This document shows positions 1 to 9,904 of a DNA stretch of 64,000 bases, piece by piece. Within the stretch, counting starts at the first letter, position 1, and the number at the start of each line of letters is the position of its first letter. A program made the position numbers and the translations under genes. The DNA comes from Taxillus chinensis (lineage: Eukaryota > Streptophyta > Magnoliopsida > Santalales > Loranthaceae): the NCBI GenBank assembly GCA_023512835.1, contig CM042091.1, forward strand, positions 39,880,107 through 39,944,106. Direction: 5' to 3'. The notes under the pieces are model-generated. The model was not told the DNA's origin. It searched no databases and was given only the letters and a program-made list of their open reading frames with translations.

Positions 1-285
1 TTGTCACGCGTAACCTCCAAATGGCTTAGGATTTTGCCACTAGCTTTAGAACTTTGTCTGGAAGGCTCCCATGCAAAAACATCACTGCACGTGACAAAGG
101 CCATTGTCACGTGCAACCTCTAAATGCTCCCTCTTGAGCTCATCTCTTGTTTCATGCTTCCTTATTAATATACAAAGTGTTCTAGCTGATGTGTATGAGA
201 AGAAATCTCCCAAAATCCTGACAATTGCCACTCAAAAGGTATAACTATGACTAACTCCTCACATCCCTAAACACAGGTCATTACA
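1..285 (-). repeat. Element D 3' LTR, partial (runs off the left edge)
   Basis: Read on the minus strand, the LTR starts at 285 with TGTAATGACC, the same opening as the LTRs of A, B and E in this window, and continues past base 1. The visible part is U3. It holds a perfect 11-bp inverted repeat, GCACGTGACAA at 87-97 and TTGTCACGTGC at 104-114. No TATA box is in the visible part. The polypurine tract directly to its right supports the boundary. Confidence 0.8.
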
Positions 286-600
286 TCCTCTCTCCCTTAA
301 GACTTTTTGTCCTCGAAAAGAAACTACGTACTAACTAGAACTGTGAGGAATAACACACATGCAACCCATTATGTAAAATCGCAAGTCATAATACACCAAT
401 GGATCATCACATCACTATCACATCACAAACTCAACAAAGCACACATGTTTCCACCACAATGAAATTAGATAGCATATCCAATCACCAGTAAATAGTACAT
501 ATAACATATATCCTCATGTCTAAAAAAGAAAATAAACAACACATCATGAACAACAAGCATAGGAAATCACAATCTCTTGGCCAACCGCCACCTCCCACGC
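286..600 (-). other. Element D 3' untranslated region with polypurine tract
   Basis: Noncoding sequence between the pol stop codon and the 3' LTR. The purine-rich primer site for plus-strand DNA synthesis lies at 286-300 (minus strand TTAAGGGAGAGAGGA), directly against the LTR. The layout matches the same interval in E (11116-11464) and B (60955-61235). Nothing else is recognisable in it. Confidence 0.7.
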
Positions 601-879
601 TCAAGATTGTTCGTCCTCAAACAACTCTGGGTGCTGCTCATGCATCATGAACTCATGTTCCCATGTCTCCTCCTTAATGTCACGGTGCTGCCACAACACG
701 CGAACCAATGGAATAGCGCGACCATGCAAAAGCTTCTCTTGGCGATCCAATATCTGGATAGGAGCCTTAACAACAGACATGTCATCCTCAATATCCAACT
801 TCCCCCAATCAATCACATGAGTGGGGTCAGGATGATACTTCCTCAACTGAGACACACGGAACACATTGTGTACCTGACT
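601..879 (-). pseudogene. Element D pol C-terminus: end of integrase plus chromodomain (fragment)
   Basis: This is the last stretch of a Ty3 polyprotein on the minus strand, with its stop codon at 601-603. It contains [18 protein letters not shown] and then a chromodomain-like tail ([24 protein letters not shown]), nearly the same as the ends of E (11465) and B (60954). In the family the integrase inserts the cDNA and the chromodomain is thought to guide it to heterochromatin. The upstream part is missing because element A begins at 880. The reading frame stays open into A, but that extension is LTR sequence and not part of the gene. It is a 5'-truncated remnant with no activity of its own. 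Confidence 0.85.
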
Positions 880-1378
880 TGTAATGACCCGTGTTTTGGG
901 ATGTGTGGAGTTAGTCACAATTTTGCCTTTTGAGTGCCAATTTTCTAGTTTTTGTGGAACTTCTACTCATGGACTTTAGGCAAATCATTTTATTTACCAA
1001 ATAGGGAACTTTTGACGAAATAGGGCAGCCTAGGGAGGCAGAAATAGAGTGCACGTCATATGGGGCATTATGACGTGCAAGGTTTTTATTGCATGCCTGC
1101 CTTCTACATGATGCAAGGAAGCTTGGGGTAGAATTTCATAGCATTTGGAGCCGCACATCATATGGGGATATGACGTGCATTATGGCGTGCAACCATATTT
1201 TTGTACCGTCACCTTGGTTTTGTTATTCTAATCATCTTTTCCCAAAGGACCATGTTGGAATTATGAGTATTTTGTCTTATATGGATGCGGGAAGGTTGTA
1301 GCTTGTGCAATCAAAACTACATCATTTTGATGCTGGGTTTCACTTAATTAAAACTACGTCATTTTGATGTCGTGGTGT

Positions 1379-1387
1379 CTATATAAA
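1379..1387 (+). promoter_or_regulatory. TATA box of the A LTR
   Basis: CTATATAAA lies downstream of two ACGT-type palindromes and about 60 bases before a GA-rich leader. The same order (palindromes, TATA, purine tract) recurs in the B and E LTRs, so this is the likely pol II promoter of the element. The start site itself was not determined. Confidence 0.65.
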
Positions 1388-1947
1388 GGGGTTCAGGCTT
1401 AGGTTTAGGGTTCTTTGGTTTCTTTTGCTATCGCAGCCGCCGCAGAAAGAGAGAGAGAGAGAGAGAGGGGGGGAACCTCCGGATCGTTGTCGTGGTGGTT
1501 CGCGTGGGTGGACGGTGTCTAACATGGAGGCAAGAGTAGAAGGACACTTGCAAGGTAGGGGTTCTGTTTTCCTGTACCTAATCCGGGGTTAGGCACTGTG
1601 GTGAATGAACTGTTGGATATCGTTATTGTTGTTATATTATTTATATGTAAATTTATATAGGTGTGACCTCCTATATGAATGTTGGCCTTCAATGGCGTGT
1701 TGTTTGGATACATGTCTATATGCATGCCAAGTGTTTGAAATTATGCCTGTGAGGCCACGCATGTCAAGTTTTGAGATTATGCCTGTGAGGCCATGCATGC
1801 TATGTGTTTGTTATGCCTGAGTGACTGTGCATATTATGTGTTTGTTATTATGCCTAAGTGACTGTGCATATTATGTGTTCGCTTTTATGCCGGAGTAATT
1901 ATGCCTATTATGTGTTTGATGTTATGCCTGAGTGGCTATATGTACTG

Positions 1948-2131
1948 TGTTTTGTGAAACCCAGTGGCTGTGGAAGCCCGGGACTGTTTTGTGAAACCCG
2001 GTGGCTGTGGAAGCCTGGGACTGTTTTGTGAAACCCAGTGGCTGTGGAAGTCCGAGACTGTTTTGTGAAACCTGGTAGCTGTGGAAGCCCGGGATTGTTC
2101 TTGGAACCCGGTGGTTGTGGAAGCCCGGGAC
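1948..2131 (+). repeat. 37-bp minisatellite in the A LTR, 5 units
   Basis: There are five tandem copies of a 37-bp unit (TGTTTTGTGAAACCCAGTGG... ); the last is one base shorter and diverged. The same unit is present three times in the B 5' LTR (9018-9128) and seven times in the B 3' LTR (62320-62578). All lie inside the putative LTR intron. Confidence 0.9.
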
Positions 2132-2691
2132 TGTTCATGTGTTAGCCTGTGTGGCTGTGGACCTGTAAGCCTGTGTGGTTGTGGAAATGATTGTATTTGT
2201 TGATGTAGCTTGTTATTATATCTGTTGAAACAATTGTATTATGACACTGCACTTGTACACATGGCATGTAGATGCTAGGAGCATGGGATGGGTTGGGGAG
2301 ACATGATCCCTACTGAGCTGTGGTTGCTCACCCTTCCTACCGTGTTGTTTTCTTTACAGGGACCTACAGGCATTAGGTGGGAACACAAAGGTTGAAGACC
2401 TGCTTGTGGCTTTGCTTATTGTTATTTGTGTTTTGTTGTTTCTGTGAGAGTTTTGTAACCCCAGCGGGGAGATTGTAAATGAGGAGTTAAATGTAATTAA
2501 AACATGTTCGGATACATTTATAATGGTTTGTACTTAAATATATATATATATGAGTGTCTCTCTGAATTTTTGTTGAGGAATGTTTGGTGTCCTGTGTGGG
2601 CATATTGTATCCTAACCCCTTTATCCAAACTCGGGTAAAGGGAGAGTCACGAATCGGTTTCCTCGGGTTGGAAATTCGGGGCGTGACAGTA

Positions 2692-2703
2692 TGGTATCAG
2701 AGC
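2692..2703 (+). other. Primer binding site of A (initiator Met tRNA type)
   Basis: TGGTATCAGAGC starts three bases after the LTR end. This is the PBS complementary to the 3' end of initiator methionine tRNA that is typical of plant Ty3 chromoviruses and Ty1 elements. It primes minus-strand DNA synthesis. Confidence 0.9.
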
Positions 2704-3179
2704 ATGGTCTAGTTGGCCTAGGGTAGTGGCTGGATCTGGTTATCTTGAGTACTTTGGAGGAGCCTGGAGGGACGTGCCTGATCAACACGGTCCTCTTGGA
2801 GCCTCTAAGGTGTACTTGGGGTAGTCCAGACCAGAGGTAGGATTTGCATGCATTGGCATTAGGGCACTAGTTGCATTTGTTGTTTGTGTGCTAAATTGTG
2901 ATAAAGCTGTACATGTGGTAGGAAAGGGTGAATAATGTGAATAAGTGTGAACTGTGCAACTCTGAATTATCTTGAAATACCTTGAGGATGACAACAAGGA
3001 AAAGCCCTTGTTTAATTGAGCTAAGTGCAATGTGAATTGAGCTGTGTGAAATGTGGATTTGGTGCGATGTGTGTAACATGCCTTGTGATAGTAAAATTGT
3101 TAACTGGGGTAGAGGTAGTGATACGCGGTAGATTATAAATGTGTTTTGACGGTTGTCTTTCTTACTTCATGTAGTAAGA
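2704..3179 (+). other. Element A untranslated leader
   Basis: About 480 bases between the PBS and the gag start codon. It begins with ATGGTCTAGTTGGCCTAGGG, also found in B from 18817. Short open frames here are not conserved in B or E. I see no gene; packaging signals probably lie here, but none can be recognised by eye. Confidence 0.6.
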
Positions 3180-4414
3180 ATGCCACCGAGGAGAGTAACA
3201 CGCGCGTCTGGGGCAGTGGCTGATGAGTCATTTGCCCATGAGGGTCCGGGTGTGGGGCAGTCCGCTGGAGGACATGCGTTGTTGCTGGTGCAGCTGCGAG
3301 AGGGCATCCGACTATAAGTCCAGGAGCTGAGAGAAGGTATCCGGCAAGAAGTTCGGGAAGAGGTGCGACGTGAGATGGCAGCACCGCAGGTGGTGCCACC
3401 ACCACCGCCACCATTAGTGGGGGAGTTACCTCGGAAGCGTGAGAGTTCACTGGCGGCGTACCAATTCGTGCAGAGGATGACATGGTGACACGGTTCCGAA
3501 AGGAACAACCTCCAAGGTTCAAGGGAGAAGGGGATCCCGTGGTAGCTGAGCAATGGTTGAGGCAGATCGAGCATGTGTTTTCCTTTTTCCTACCCCGGGA
3601 GGAGGATAAGGTGAGACTGGCCATTCGGCAGCTAGAGGGAAATGCTCTGGAGTGGTGGTCGAGTGTCGTGGGGAGCTGTGTGGTGCAGTTCATGCTATGG
3701 GAGGAGTTCTTGCAGCTCTTCCATGACGAGTTCTTCTTGGAGTCCTTGAGATGGCAAAAGAGGGAGGAGTTTGGCAGCTTGAGGCTGGGATCAAGGACGG
3801 TACCTGAGTATGAGCGAGAGTTCCAGAGCTTGAGTAGGTTTGCTCCCAAGACTGTGGCAAAGGAGGACCTGAAGGCCCACAAGTTCACTTTGGGCCTTAG
3901 GCCAGCCCTTAGGCAGAGAGTGGCGATCTTGCGCTTGAGGACTTATGCTAAGGTTGTGGAGACGGCTCGTATCGCTGAGAGAGAGCTGGATGATGGGAGG
4001 CAGGCCCATCAGGGTCGCCAGTTGCAGGGCGGATCTGAACGTGATTCGGGGCCCAAGAGAGAGGCCCAAGACCGAAGAGAGAGATAACAGTTCCTTCCGC
4101 AGCAGGGGACAGACATCGGTGCACGCAGGGAGGTCTAGCTTTGGTGGTAGGAGATAGGGAGGTCCAAGAGGAGGTCTCCCCAGCAGTTGTCATTGCTGTT
4201 GGGAGCAAGGCCACTTCAGGAGGGAGTGTCCAAAGAAAGACTGGAAATGCAATAGTTGTGGACGAGAGGGCCATCTGAGCCGGGTTTGCCGGAGTGGCAA
4301 TAGCGGAGTTGGAGGCATGGCATCCAATACGAGGAGTGATGCCAATTTCCGTGCACCAGCAGAGAGACCAGCTCGTCAGTGGCAGGCTAGTCAGGCAGGA
4401 TCGAACCAGACCCT
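3180..4414 (+). pseudogene. Element A gag (broken, 3' truncated)
   Basis: Gag forms the virus-like particle. The ATG at 3180 begins MPPRRVTRASGAVADES, as in E. A TAA at 3315-3317 (GAA in B) stops it at codon 46, and a frame change before 3482 follows. From 3482 to 4087 an open frame carries the Ty3 gag core (WLRQIEHVFSF, LEGNALEWW, FHDEFF, RTVPEYEREF, KFTLGLRP). Two zinc knuckles of the form CX2CX4HX4C (CHCC...HFRREC and CNSCGREGHLSRVC) lie at about 4188-4287 in another frame. Similarity to B ends near 4414. It is non-functional as read. Some breaks could be sequence errors, but the truncation is real. Confidence 0.85.
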
Positions 4415-4506
4415 CGTGGCGCACTACCACTAGCCTGGCCCATTGAGGCCTTGCCCCGCTGATCAACATGACCCTGTGCCTCCCGCTGAGGCTGCTACAC
4501 CGCAAG

Positions 4507-5663
4507 TCACGTCTGCGTGCTCTGTGCCGGCGGCACCGACCTCTGAGACGGAGCCCCACTCCTCTGTCCCTGCTCTCTCGGACGAGGGCCTACACTGCTG
4601 GTCGAGCTAAGGGTAACACATTCCCTAGCTCCATGTCCCACCTTCCCGCATTGGAAGCATGTCATCCTTTTCCTCGGGTAGTCTCTCGACAAATGTCCGG
4701 TCAAACCACAACTCGAACAAGTACCTGACTTCCGACAGGCTAAACTCTCACAGGGTCCCACCGCCTGGCTGGAAACCCTCTCCCCACTCTGCCTCTTCTT
4801 GCTCAGACCTGCCAAACCGCCGGGCCTCTAGGCTCTCGCCTGATCCTGACCTCGCTCAATAATGAGTGCCTTGTCGACCGCCTCTCGGTAGCTAGTTAAC
4901 TGCATCCGTTCCAGCTGTTTCTTCAAAGATGGCCTCAACCCTGAATAAAATCCTGCGTCTTACGAGCTTCCTTTTCCCAAGCCTCAAGAGCAAACCGCCC
5001 TAAATCTGTGAAGGCTTGCACAAACTCACTCACCGTTTGACTACCCTGCTGAAGCTCATAATACTCTCTCCGTCAGGCATACTGTATTAAGTTGGGAAAA
5101 TACTCCTCAAAGAAGAGCTCAACAAACTCTCTCCAGCTCATCTAGCTGCCATGGACAGCTCTCATGGATTCCCACCACCTGCGTGGGATACCCAACAGAT
5201 AGTGCGTCACCACTCGCACCCGCTCCTCATCTGGCACCCAAATCATCCCAAAGATGTCCTCTGTCCATCTAATCCAGTCCTCGGCTGGCTCTGGCCGCAA
5301 ACCATCCTCAAAAGTCCTGGGTGCATGTTTCAAAAACTGTGCAGCCCAGTCCACTCCTCGTCGTGCTGGCTCTATCACGACCTCCTGCCGGTGCACATCC
5401 TGCACCACCCTCGCCTCCTGCTGCTGAGGCTACGGTGGCTGCTGAGGCTGCTGCTGCCTCTTCAGCTCATCCACCTCTCTAGCCATATCCCTCATCGAGC
5501 CCTGCATACCCTGCATGGCCTCTTGCAACTGAATCAACACCTAATCCAAATCAGGTCCCACAACGGGAGCTGACGATCTCTGCTGCGGGCTCTTCTGCCC
5601 CGACTCTATCGTGGGCTCCTCTGCCGGGCCCTGGCCTCGGACAGCTCTCCTCGGTGATGCCAT
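4507..5663 (-). pseudogene. Element C gag (broken)
   Basis: A likely start codon lies at 5661-5663 (MASPRRAVRGQGPAEEPT). The gag core is in 5142-5408 (DWAAQFLKHAPRTFEDG, EDWIRWTEDIFGMIW, GIPRRWWESM), and zinc knuckles are in 4507-4815. The first knuckle reads CSSCGLTGHLSRDY, with its final Cys changed to Tyr; the second, CFQCGKVGHGAREC, is intact. The pieces lie in different frames, so the gene is broken. It packages element RNA in this family. No protease or RT follows it, because the element ends near 4507. Confidence 0.75.
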
Positions 5664-6133
5664 CACACTGGCCACAACAACAGACAACAAACGATCAACA
5701 CTGCTAGCACAAACAACCATCAAAGGTACAACCAACTCGTAGGTTCTCACCACACGACCTGTAGGTCCACAACCATGCATATAGCATCGTGTCCCCCTCA
5801 GGGTACACCACATGACCCGTAGGTCCTCAACCATGCATATAGCATCGTGTCACCCCTTAGGGCACACAAAATCAAGTCCTGGCTCTCACGGCCACGTTCC
5901 ATTCAGGCACCCAATACAATCACATCACACACAAAGACAATCTAGTGCCCTATATGCATACAATCATACAACTAGAAATGCATCCACACATATGCTCCTA
6001 GGATGCTCTAACTGACGCCAACATAACCTAGAATACATGTAAGGACTGCGTTGATCAGGCGCCCTCCCTACAGTTTTCCAAGTTACATAGGATCAATTAA
6101 CCACTCCTCACTAACCTAGGTCCGCTAGACCAT
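5664..6133 (-). other. Element C untranslated leader
   Basis: Noncoding sequence between the PBS and the gag start of C. It contains a 58-bp tandem duplication at 5756-5871. No conserved reading frame is seen. Confidence 0.55.
5756..5871 (-). repeat. 58-bp tandem duplication in the C leader
   Basis: Two adjacent 58-bp units (5756-5813 and 5814-5871) share ACCATGCATATAGCATCGTG and the flanking GTAGGTCC. They differ at several bases, so the duplication is not very recent. Confidence 0.8.
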
Positions 6134-6145
6134 GCTCTGATACCA
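6134..6145 (-). other. Primer binding site of C (initiator Met tRNA type)
   Basis: The plus strand shows GCTCTGATACCA, the complement of TGGTATCAGAGC, three bases from the LTR end at 6149. It fixes the orientation of C as minus and the LTR boundary at TGTCACACCC. Confidence 0.9.
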
Positions 6146-6148
6146 ACT

Positions 6149-7924
6149 TGTCACACCCCCAAATTCTAGGGAACTCGGAACTAGGAGCATGACTTCCCCT
6201 TGCCTGCACCCGAAAGGTCAAGGGGTTGGTGACTAGCACCAATGGAGACTATACCGCGGGTGCTGTCTCAAATATGCAACCTTGTACAGTCATACATCAA
6301 GGGTAATCCTGTACTTTTCCATACATCATCATGCATACAATAAGTCAAACAGTCATACAGACATCACATCACAAACAGTATGCAAATACAACTATCCACG
6401 GACCCATGTCCGGGATATCACATAAAACAATACAGCATATAATACTATATCATACATCGGAGTAATGGGCGTCCTCTTGGAAGAAAGTCCTCCACTAGTC
6501 TCGGGTCACACCTGAAAAAGGTAAACATCAAGTAGGGGTGAGCGACAAGCTTAGTAGGTGACCCCAATACTACACATCATACAAACATACAAGTCTATAC
6601 TACATGCTCTGTGTGCTCGTGCAGTGTGTAGTGTGTACAATCATCAGAACTCAGCCTGCAAACAAACATCAGGGCCCAGCCTGCGCTTACAGGACAGCTT
6701 GTCCACGATCCTCAACAGGATCCCAGCTCAGGGCACTCAGCCCTACCACAGCGCTATATGCCCGGATACAGTGCCACACTGGCCTGCCATCGGCACATAT
6801 GGTTGCCACGGCCACAGCGCAGTATGCCCGGCCACAGTGCCACACAGGCCTAGCATCAGCGCATATGCCTACCCCGTCAACCACATAGCATCATCTGTGC
6901 TCCACGGTGAGAACCCAACAAGTCATGGAACCCAAGTCCCAAATCCGCAACCCAACATACCAACATTAATATGGTCTTAAGGTGTACAACACTCCCTTTA
7001 GAACTGTAGCCAGTCTTCACCAGTCGATCCTCATTCCTTAACTAAGGAAGGAGATACCCATAGCAGCTATTTGCTTGCAATAAAAAGTCCTGGCATTGGG
7101 TCTCCATATCATAACTAAGATAATCTGATTTTTGGGGATTTTTCTGAAATGTCTAACCCCACTTTCTAAAAATTCACCTTTACGAAAAACTGGATTTTTC
7201 CGAGATTTTACACTAAATCCCAATTTTCACATTTTAAAGGAGTGAGAATTAATTTTTCTAGTATTTTTCTTTGAATCCAAATGGGGGGTATTTCATTATT
7301 TACATTGTAACTTACTTAAACGTGTAGATAGGTATAGGTTACAATGTAAATGGTCTAGTGCAGTGCAGTTGCACTGACTCGAAGCTGCAGAACTGCTTGA
7401 CTCATAGCTTTAGGACTGCGACTCGTAGCTGCGGAGCGCGGAACTGCAGCGCGCCTCAAAGACTCGAAGCTGGTCTTTGATCTTTGACCTTCAGACTACG
7501 ACCTTCGACCCTCGGACTACGAAACTACGGGTATACGAACTTTGGATCTTCGTCATTTCAACCTAGTAACGCGCTCAGGGTACTATTCATCATCGTTTTT
7601 GCCTGTTCTTCATCTGGAACCAACCCAGCGACCCCCAGACGCTCCCAAACACATGTTTTACGCAACAGATGACTATATCTACCTCAAAACGTGTCCAGAA
7701 CGCCTCTAAATCCCACAGTAACAACAGAAATACGCATATATAATTTCAGATTCGATAAATCTAGATCTAAACCCAGATTTCCATGGTTGACTTCTCAACC
7801 ATCATGAAATACACAGTTATACACCCCCAAAATCATAGAAACACATCTATACAATGATCTAAATCAGTTTTTAACCACAGATCCTACGCTAAACCATTAA
7901 ATCTAACCCAGAATTGGATTTCCT
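6149..7924 (-). repeat. Element C 5' LTR, first part (interrupted by B at 7925)
   Basis: The LTR 3' end (minus strand GTGTGACA) is at 6149. The body runs right to 7924 and continues at 63096-63509 beyond element B. A sequence like a splice acceptor (minus strand CTTTTTCAG|GTGTGACC) lies at 6511-6519. Tandem repeats occur at 6747-6878, and 7378-7520 is a degenerate GACTCGAAGCTG-like repeat. The open frame at 6558-6980 is only a read-through of the repeats and is not supported as a gene. Confidence 0.75.
6747..6878 (-). repeat. 66-bp tandem duplication in the C LTR
   Basis: Two units begin with CACAGCGC at 6747 and 6813 and share AGTGCCACAC, GGCCT and GCATATGC-like blocks. The period is 66 bp and the units are clearly diverged. 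Confidence 0.7.
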
Positions 7925-8411
7925 TGTAATGACCCGCATTTTTGGGATGTGAGGAGTGTGTCATAGTTTTGCCATTTTGGGTGGAAATTGTTAGGTTTTA
8001 GGGAGTTTTCTTTCCAGACACTTTGGCTTAATCATCTTGTATGTTGATAAGCAAGCAAGAGGCAAAGTTTGAGCCCAATTGGGAGTGCGCGTGAGAATGC
8101 ACGTGAGAATGCTTTTCACGTGCAAGGAGATTTTTGCATGGGAGCCTTCCTGATGTTGTTCCAAGGCTTGTGGTGAAATTCTAGAGCTTTTGGAGGTGCC
8201 TGTGAGAATGCACGTGAGAATACTTTCTCACGTGCAGCCTCTATTACCTTTGTTTTGTTGTTCTGATCCTCTTTTGCTAAAGGACCATGGTGAAATTATG
8301 AGTGCTTTGTCATGTGTGTTGCAAAAAGGTTGTAGTCTGTCATCAAAACTACGTCGTTTTGATGCTAGGATTCATTTAATCAAAACTACGTCGTTTTGGG
8401 GTTTGAGTTGT

Positions 8412-8420
8412 CTATATACA
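8412..8420 (+). promoter_or_regulatory. TATA box of the B 5' LTR
   Basis: CTATATACA follows two AAAACTACGTCGTTTT palindromes at 8345 and 8382. The 3' LTR has the better match CTATATATA at 61723, so this copy has changed slightly. E inserted downstream, so any transcript from here would run into E. Confidence 0.6.
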
Positions 8421-9017
8421 GAGGTGAAGACTCCTTGTTTTAGGTTTAGGGTTCTCTTCAGCTGCTGCAGCCGTCGTAGAGAGAGAGAGAGCTAGAGAGA
8501 GGGAAGGAAGGGGAGCTGCTGGTTGCTGCCGGAGTGTCTTGTGTGGGGAGGACGCTGTCTAGCGCGGGAGCAAGGAGGATCTGCTTTAAGGTAGGGGTTT
8601 TGTCCTTCCTAATCTCTCTCTGTTCTAGGGTTCTTGGGTAGATTATGGTTTATACCGCTTATATATATATTATATATGTAAATCCATATAGGTGTGATCT
8701 CCTATATGGATGTTGGCCTTCAATGGCATTTCTGGTGTGTTTCTGGTGTTAGTGTGATGCATGTAAAGTGTTTGATAAAATGCCTATGTGACATGCTTGT
8801 TACATGTTTGACAAAATGCCTGTGTATATGCTCGTTACATGCTTGAGGAAATGCCTATGCGGCGGGGTTCATGAACCTGTGAATGTATGCACGCTACATG
8901 TTCGATACTGTGTCTATGAAGTTATGCACACCAAGTGTTTGGTTTTATACCTGTGAGGCTATACATGCTAAGTGTTTGATGTTATGTCTGTGTGACTATG
9001 TGTGGCTATGTGTGCTG

Positions 9018-9128
9018 TGTTTTGTGAAACCCGGTAGCTGTGGAAGCTCGGGACTGTTTTGTGACACCCGGTAGTTATGGAAGCTCGGGCCTATTTCATA
9101 GAACCCGGTGGTTGTGGAAGCCCGGAAT
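9018..9128 (+). repeat. 37-bp minisatellite in the B 5' LTR, 3 units
   Basis: There are exactly three 37-bp units here, against seven in the partner 3' LTR at 62320-62578. LTRs of one element are identical at insertion, so units were gained or lost afterwards. Confidence 0.92.
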
Positions 9129-9800
9129 TGTAAATGTTACCCTGTGTGGCTGTGGACATGATAGCCTGTGTGGCTGTGGCAAAGGTTGTACATGTGACTT
9201 GTGTGTTGATGCTTGACCGGATTATAAACTGCTTGTACCTTGTTGTCACTACACTGCACTTATGCACGTTCACATGTAGATGATAGGAGCATGGGATGGG
9301 TCGGGGAGACATGATCTGTCACGCCCCGGATTTCCAACCCGAGGAAACCGGCACGTGACTCCCCTTTTACCCACACGGAGGGCAAAGAGGTTAGGATACA
9401 AACCAAGAATTTTACATTTCAAGCATCCACAACACATTCAAGAAAGTAATATTCATAGAAATAATCCAAACCAGTTTATTACAACAGAGTTATTTCCAAT
9501 CCCATCCCCACTGGGGTTACATCAGTTCCCATAAAAGAAAACAACATAAAAGAGAATAAAATGGATAAGGTCTTCCACCTTGGTGTATCCACCTAACGCC
9601 TGTAAGTCCCTGGAAAACAAGCAAACACAGTAGGAGGGGTGAGCAACCACAGCTCAGTAGGGATCATGTCTCCCCAACCCTTCCCATGCTCCTAGCGGCT
9701 ACATGCATGTGCGTGCACAGGTGTAGTGACGTGTTACAACAATCTCAGCAAACAATAACAAACCACATCAGTCATCACAGTTATCCACCACACAAAACAC

Positions 9801-9904
9801 AAGTGATTTAACCGCCTCTTCAGGCCAAGTTATTTAACCGCCTCTTCAGGCCAAGTGATTTAACCGCCTCTTCAGGCAAAGTTCTTTAACCGCCTCTTCA
9901 GGCC
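9801..9904 (-). repeat. 26-bp minisatellite in the E 3' LTR, 4 units
   Basis: Four adjacent 26-bp units share TTTAACCGCCTCTTCAGGC on the plus strand. The 5' LTR has the same four units at 17150-17253. They lie in the putative intron, in the place the 37-bp repeats hold in A and B. Confidence 0.93.

Larger units (their letters stand above)
880..2688 (+). repeat. Element A 5' LTR (1,809 bp)
   Basis: It starts TGTAATGACCC and ends GGGGCGTGACA just before the PBS, giving TG...CA termini. U3 holds two hairpin modules (1051-1078, a perfect 10-bp inverted repeat; and about 1153-1191), then two degenerate ACGT palindromes near 1311-1370 and a TATA box at 1379. A GA tract (about 1442-1474) follows in the transcribed part. 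A putative intron runs 1555-2359 (AAG|GTAGGG to TTTACAG|GGACC) and contains the 37-bp repeats. The last part (2360-2688) matches U5 of the other chromovirus LTRs. Confidence 0.9.
880..4414 (+). mobile_element. Element A: truncated Tekay-type Ty3 chromovirus (5' LTR, PBS, gag)
   Basis: A has a complete 5' LTR (880-2688), an initiator-Met-type PBS and a decayed gag gene. It interrupts the pol gene of D at 879/880. The bases 875-879 (TGACT) would be the target duplication, but the 3' end is not in the window, so this cannot be tested. Similarity to the B gag stops near 4414, where minus-strand sequence of element C takes over. Protease, RT, integrase and the 3' LTR are absent. Gag is very close to that of B, while the LTR U3 differs. 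Confidence 0.85.
4415..7924 (-). mobile_element. Element C: partial Ty3 element (gag, PBS, 5' LTR); LTR resumes at 63096
   Basis: On the minus strand this holds the 5' LTR (6149-7924, continued at 63096-63509 after B), an initiator-Met-type PBS, a leader and a gag gene down to about 4507. Pol and the 3' LTR are missing. The left border with A lies somewhere in 4415-4506 and shows no LTR end, so it is a deletion or recombination joint, not a clean insertion. The gag differs clearly from that of A, B and E, so C is a separate family. Confidence 0.75.
7925..9316 (+). repeat. Element B 5' LTR, first part
   Basis: It matches the 3' LTR (61236-63095) from its first base until E interrupts it at 9317. 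It contains two hairpin modules (about 8086-8123 and 8197-8240), two palindromes AAAACTACGTCGTTTT (8345-8360 and 8382-8397), a TATA box at 8412, a GA tract near 8478, a putative intron donor (AAG|GTAGGG at 8590/8591) and three 37-bp repeats. Confidence 0.92.

Noticed and set aside
880..2688. A and the right-edge LTR G as the two ends of one element
   Set aside because: G starts TGATAACGTGC and matches the F LTR, whereas A starts TGTAATGACCC. They are different families sharing only the hairpin module.
2692..2703. A tRNA gene at the PBS sites
   Set aside because: Only the 12-18 bases complementary to the tRNA 3' end are present. There is no cloverleaf.
3948..4559. A 203-codon minus-strand frame opposite A gag
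   Set aside because: It is antisense to gag, shows no recognisable motif and crosses the A/C joint. It is a shadow of the coding bias on the other strand.
6558..6980. A 140-codon plus-strand frame in the C LTR
   Set aside because: It lies within the LTR and its 66-bp tandem duplication, antisense to C, with no conserved motif.
9091..9312. Minus-strand frames rich in Cys, Thr or Ser in LTR repeat regions (also 1908-2138 and 62592-62789)
   Set aside because: They are translations of 37-bp repeats and neighbouring LTR sequence with no family resemblance.
9801..9904. Evenly spaced repeats that might suggest a CRISPR-like array (also 37-bp repeats in A and B)
   Set aside because: The units are directly adjacent with no unique spacers, lie inside LTRs and come from a plant genome. 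They are minisatellites.
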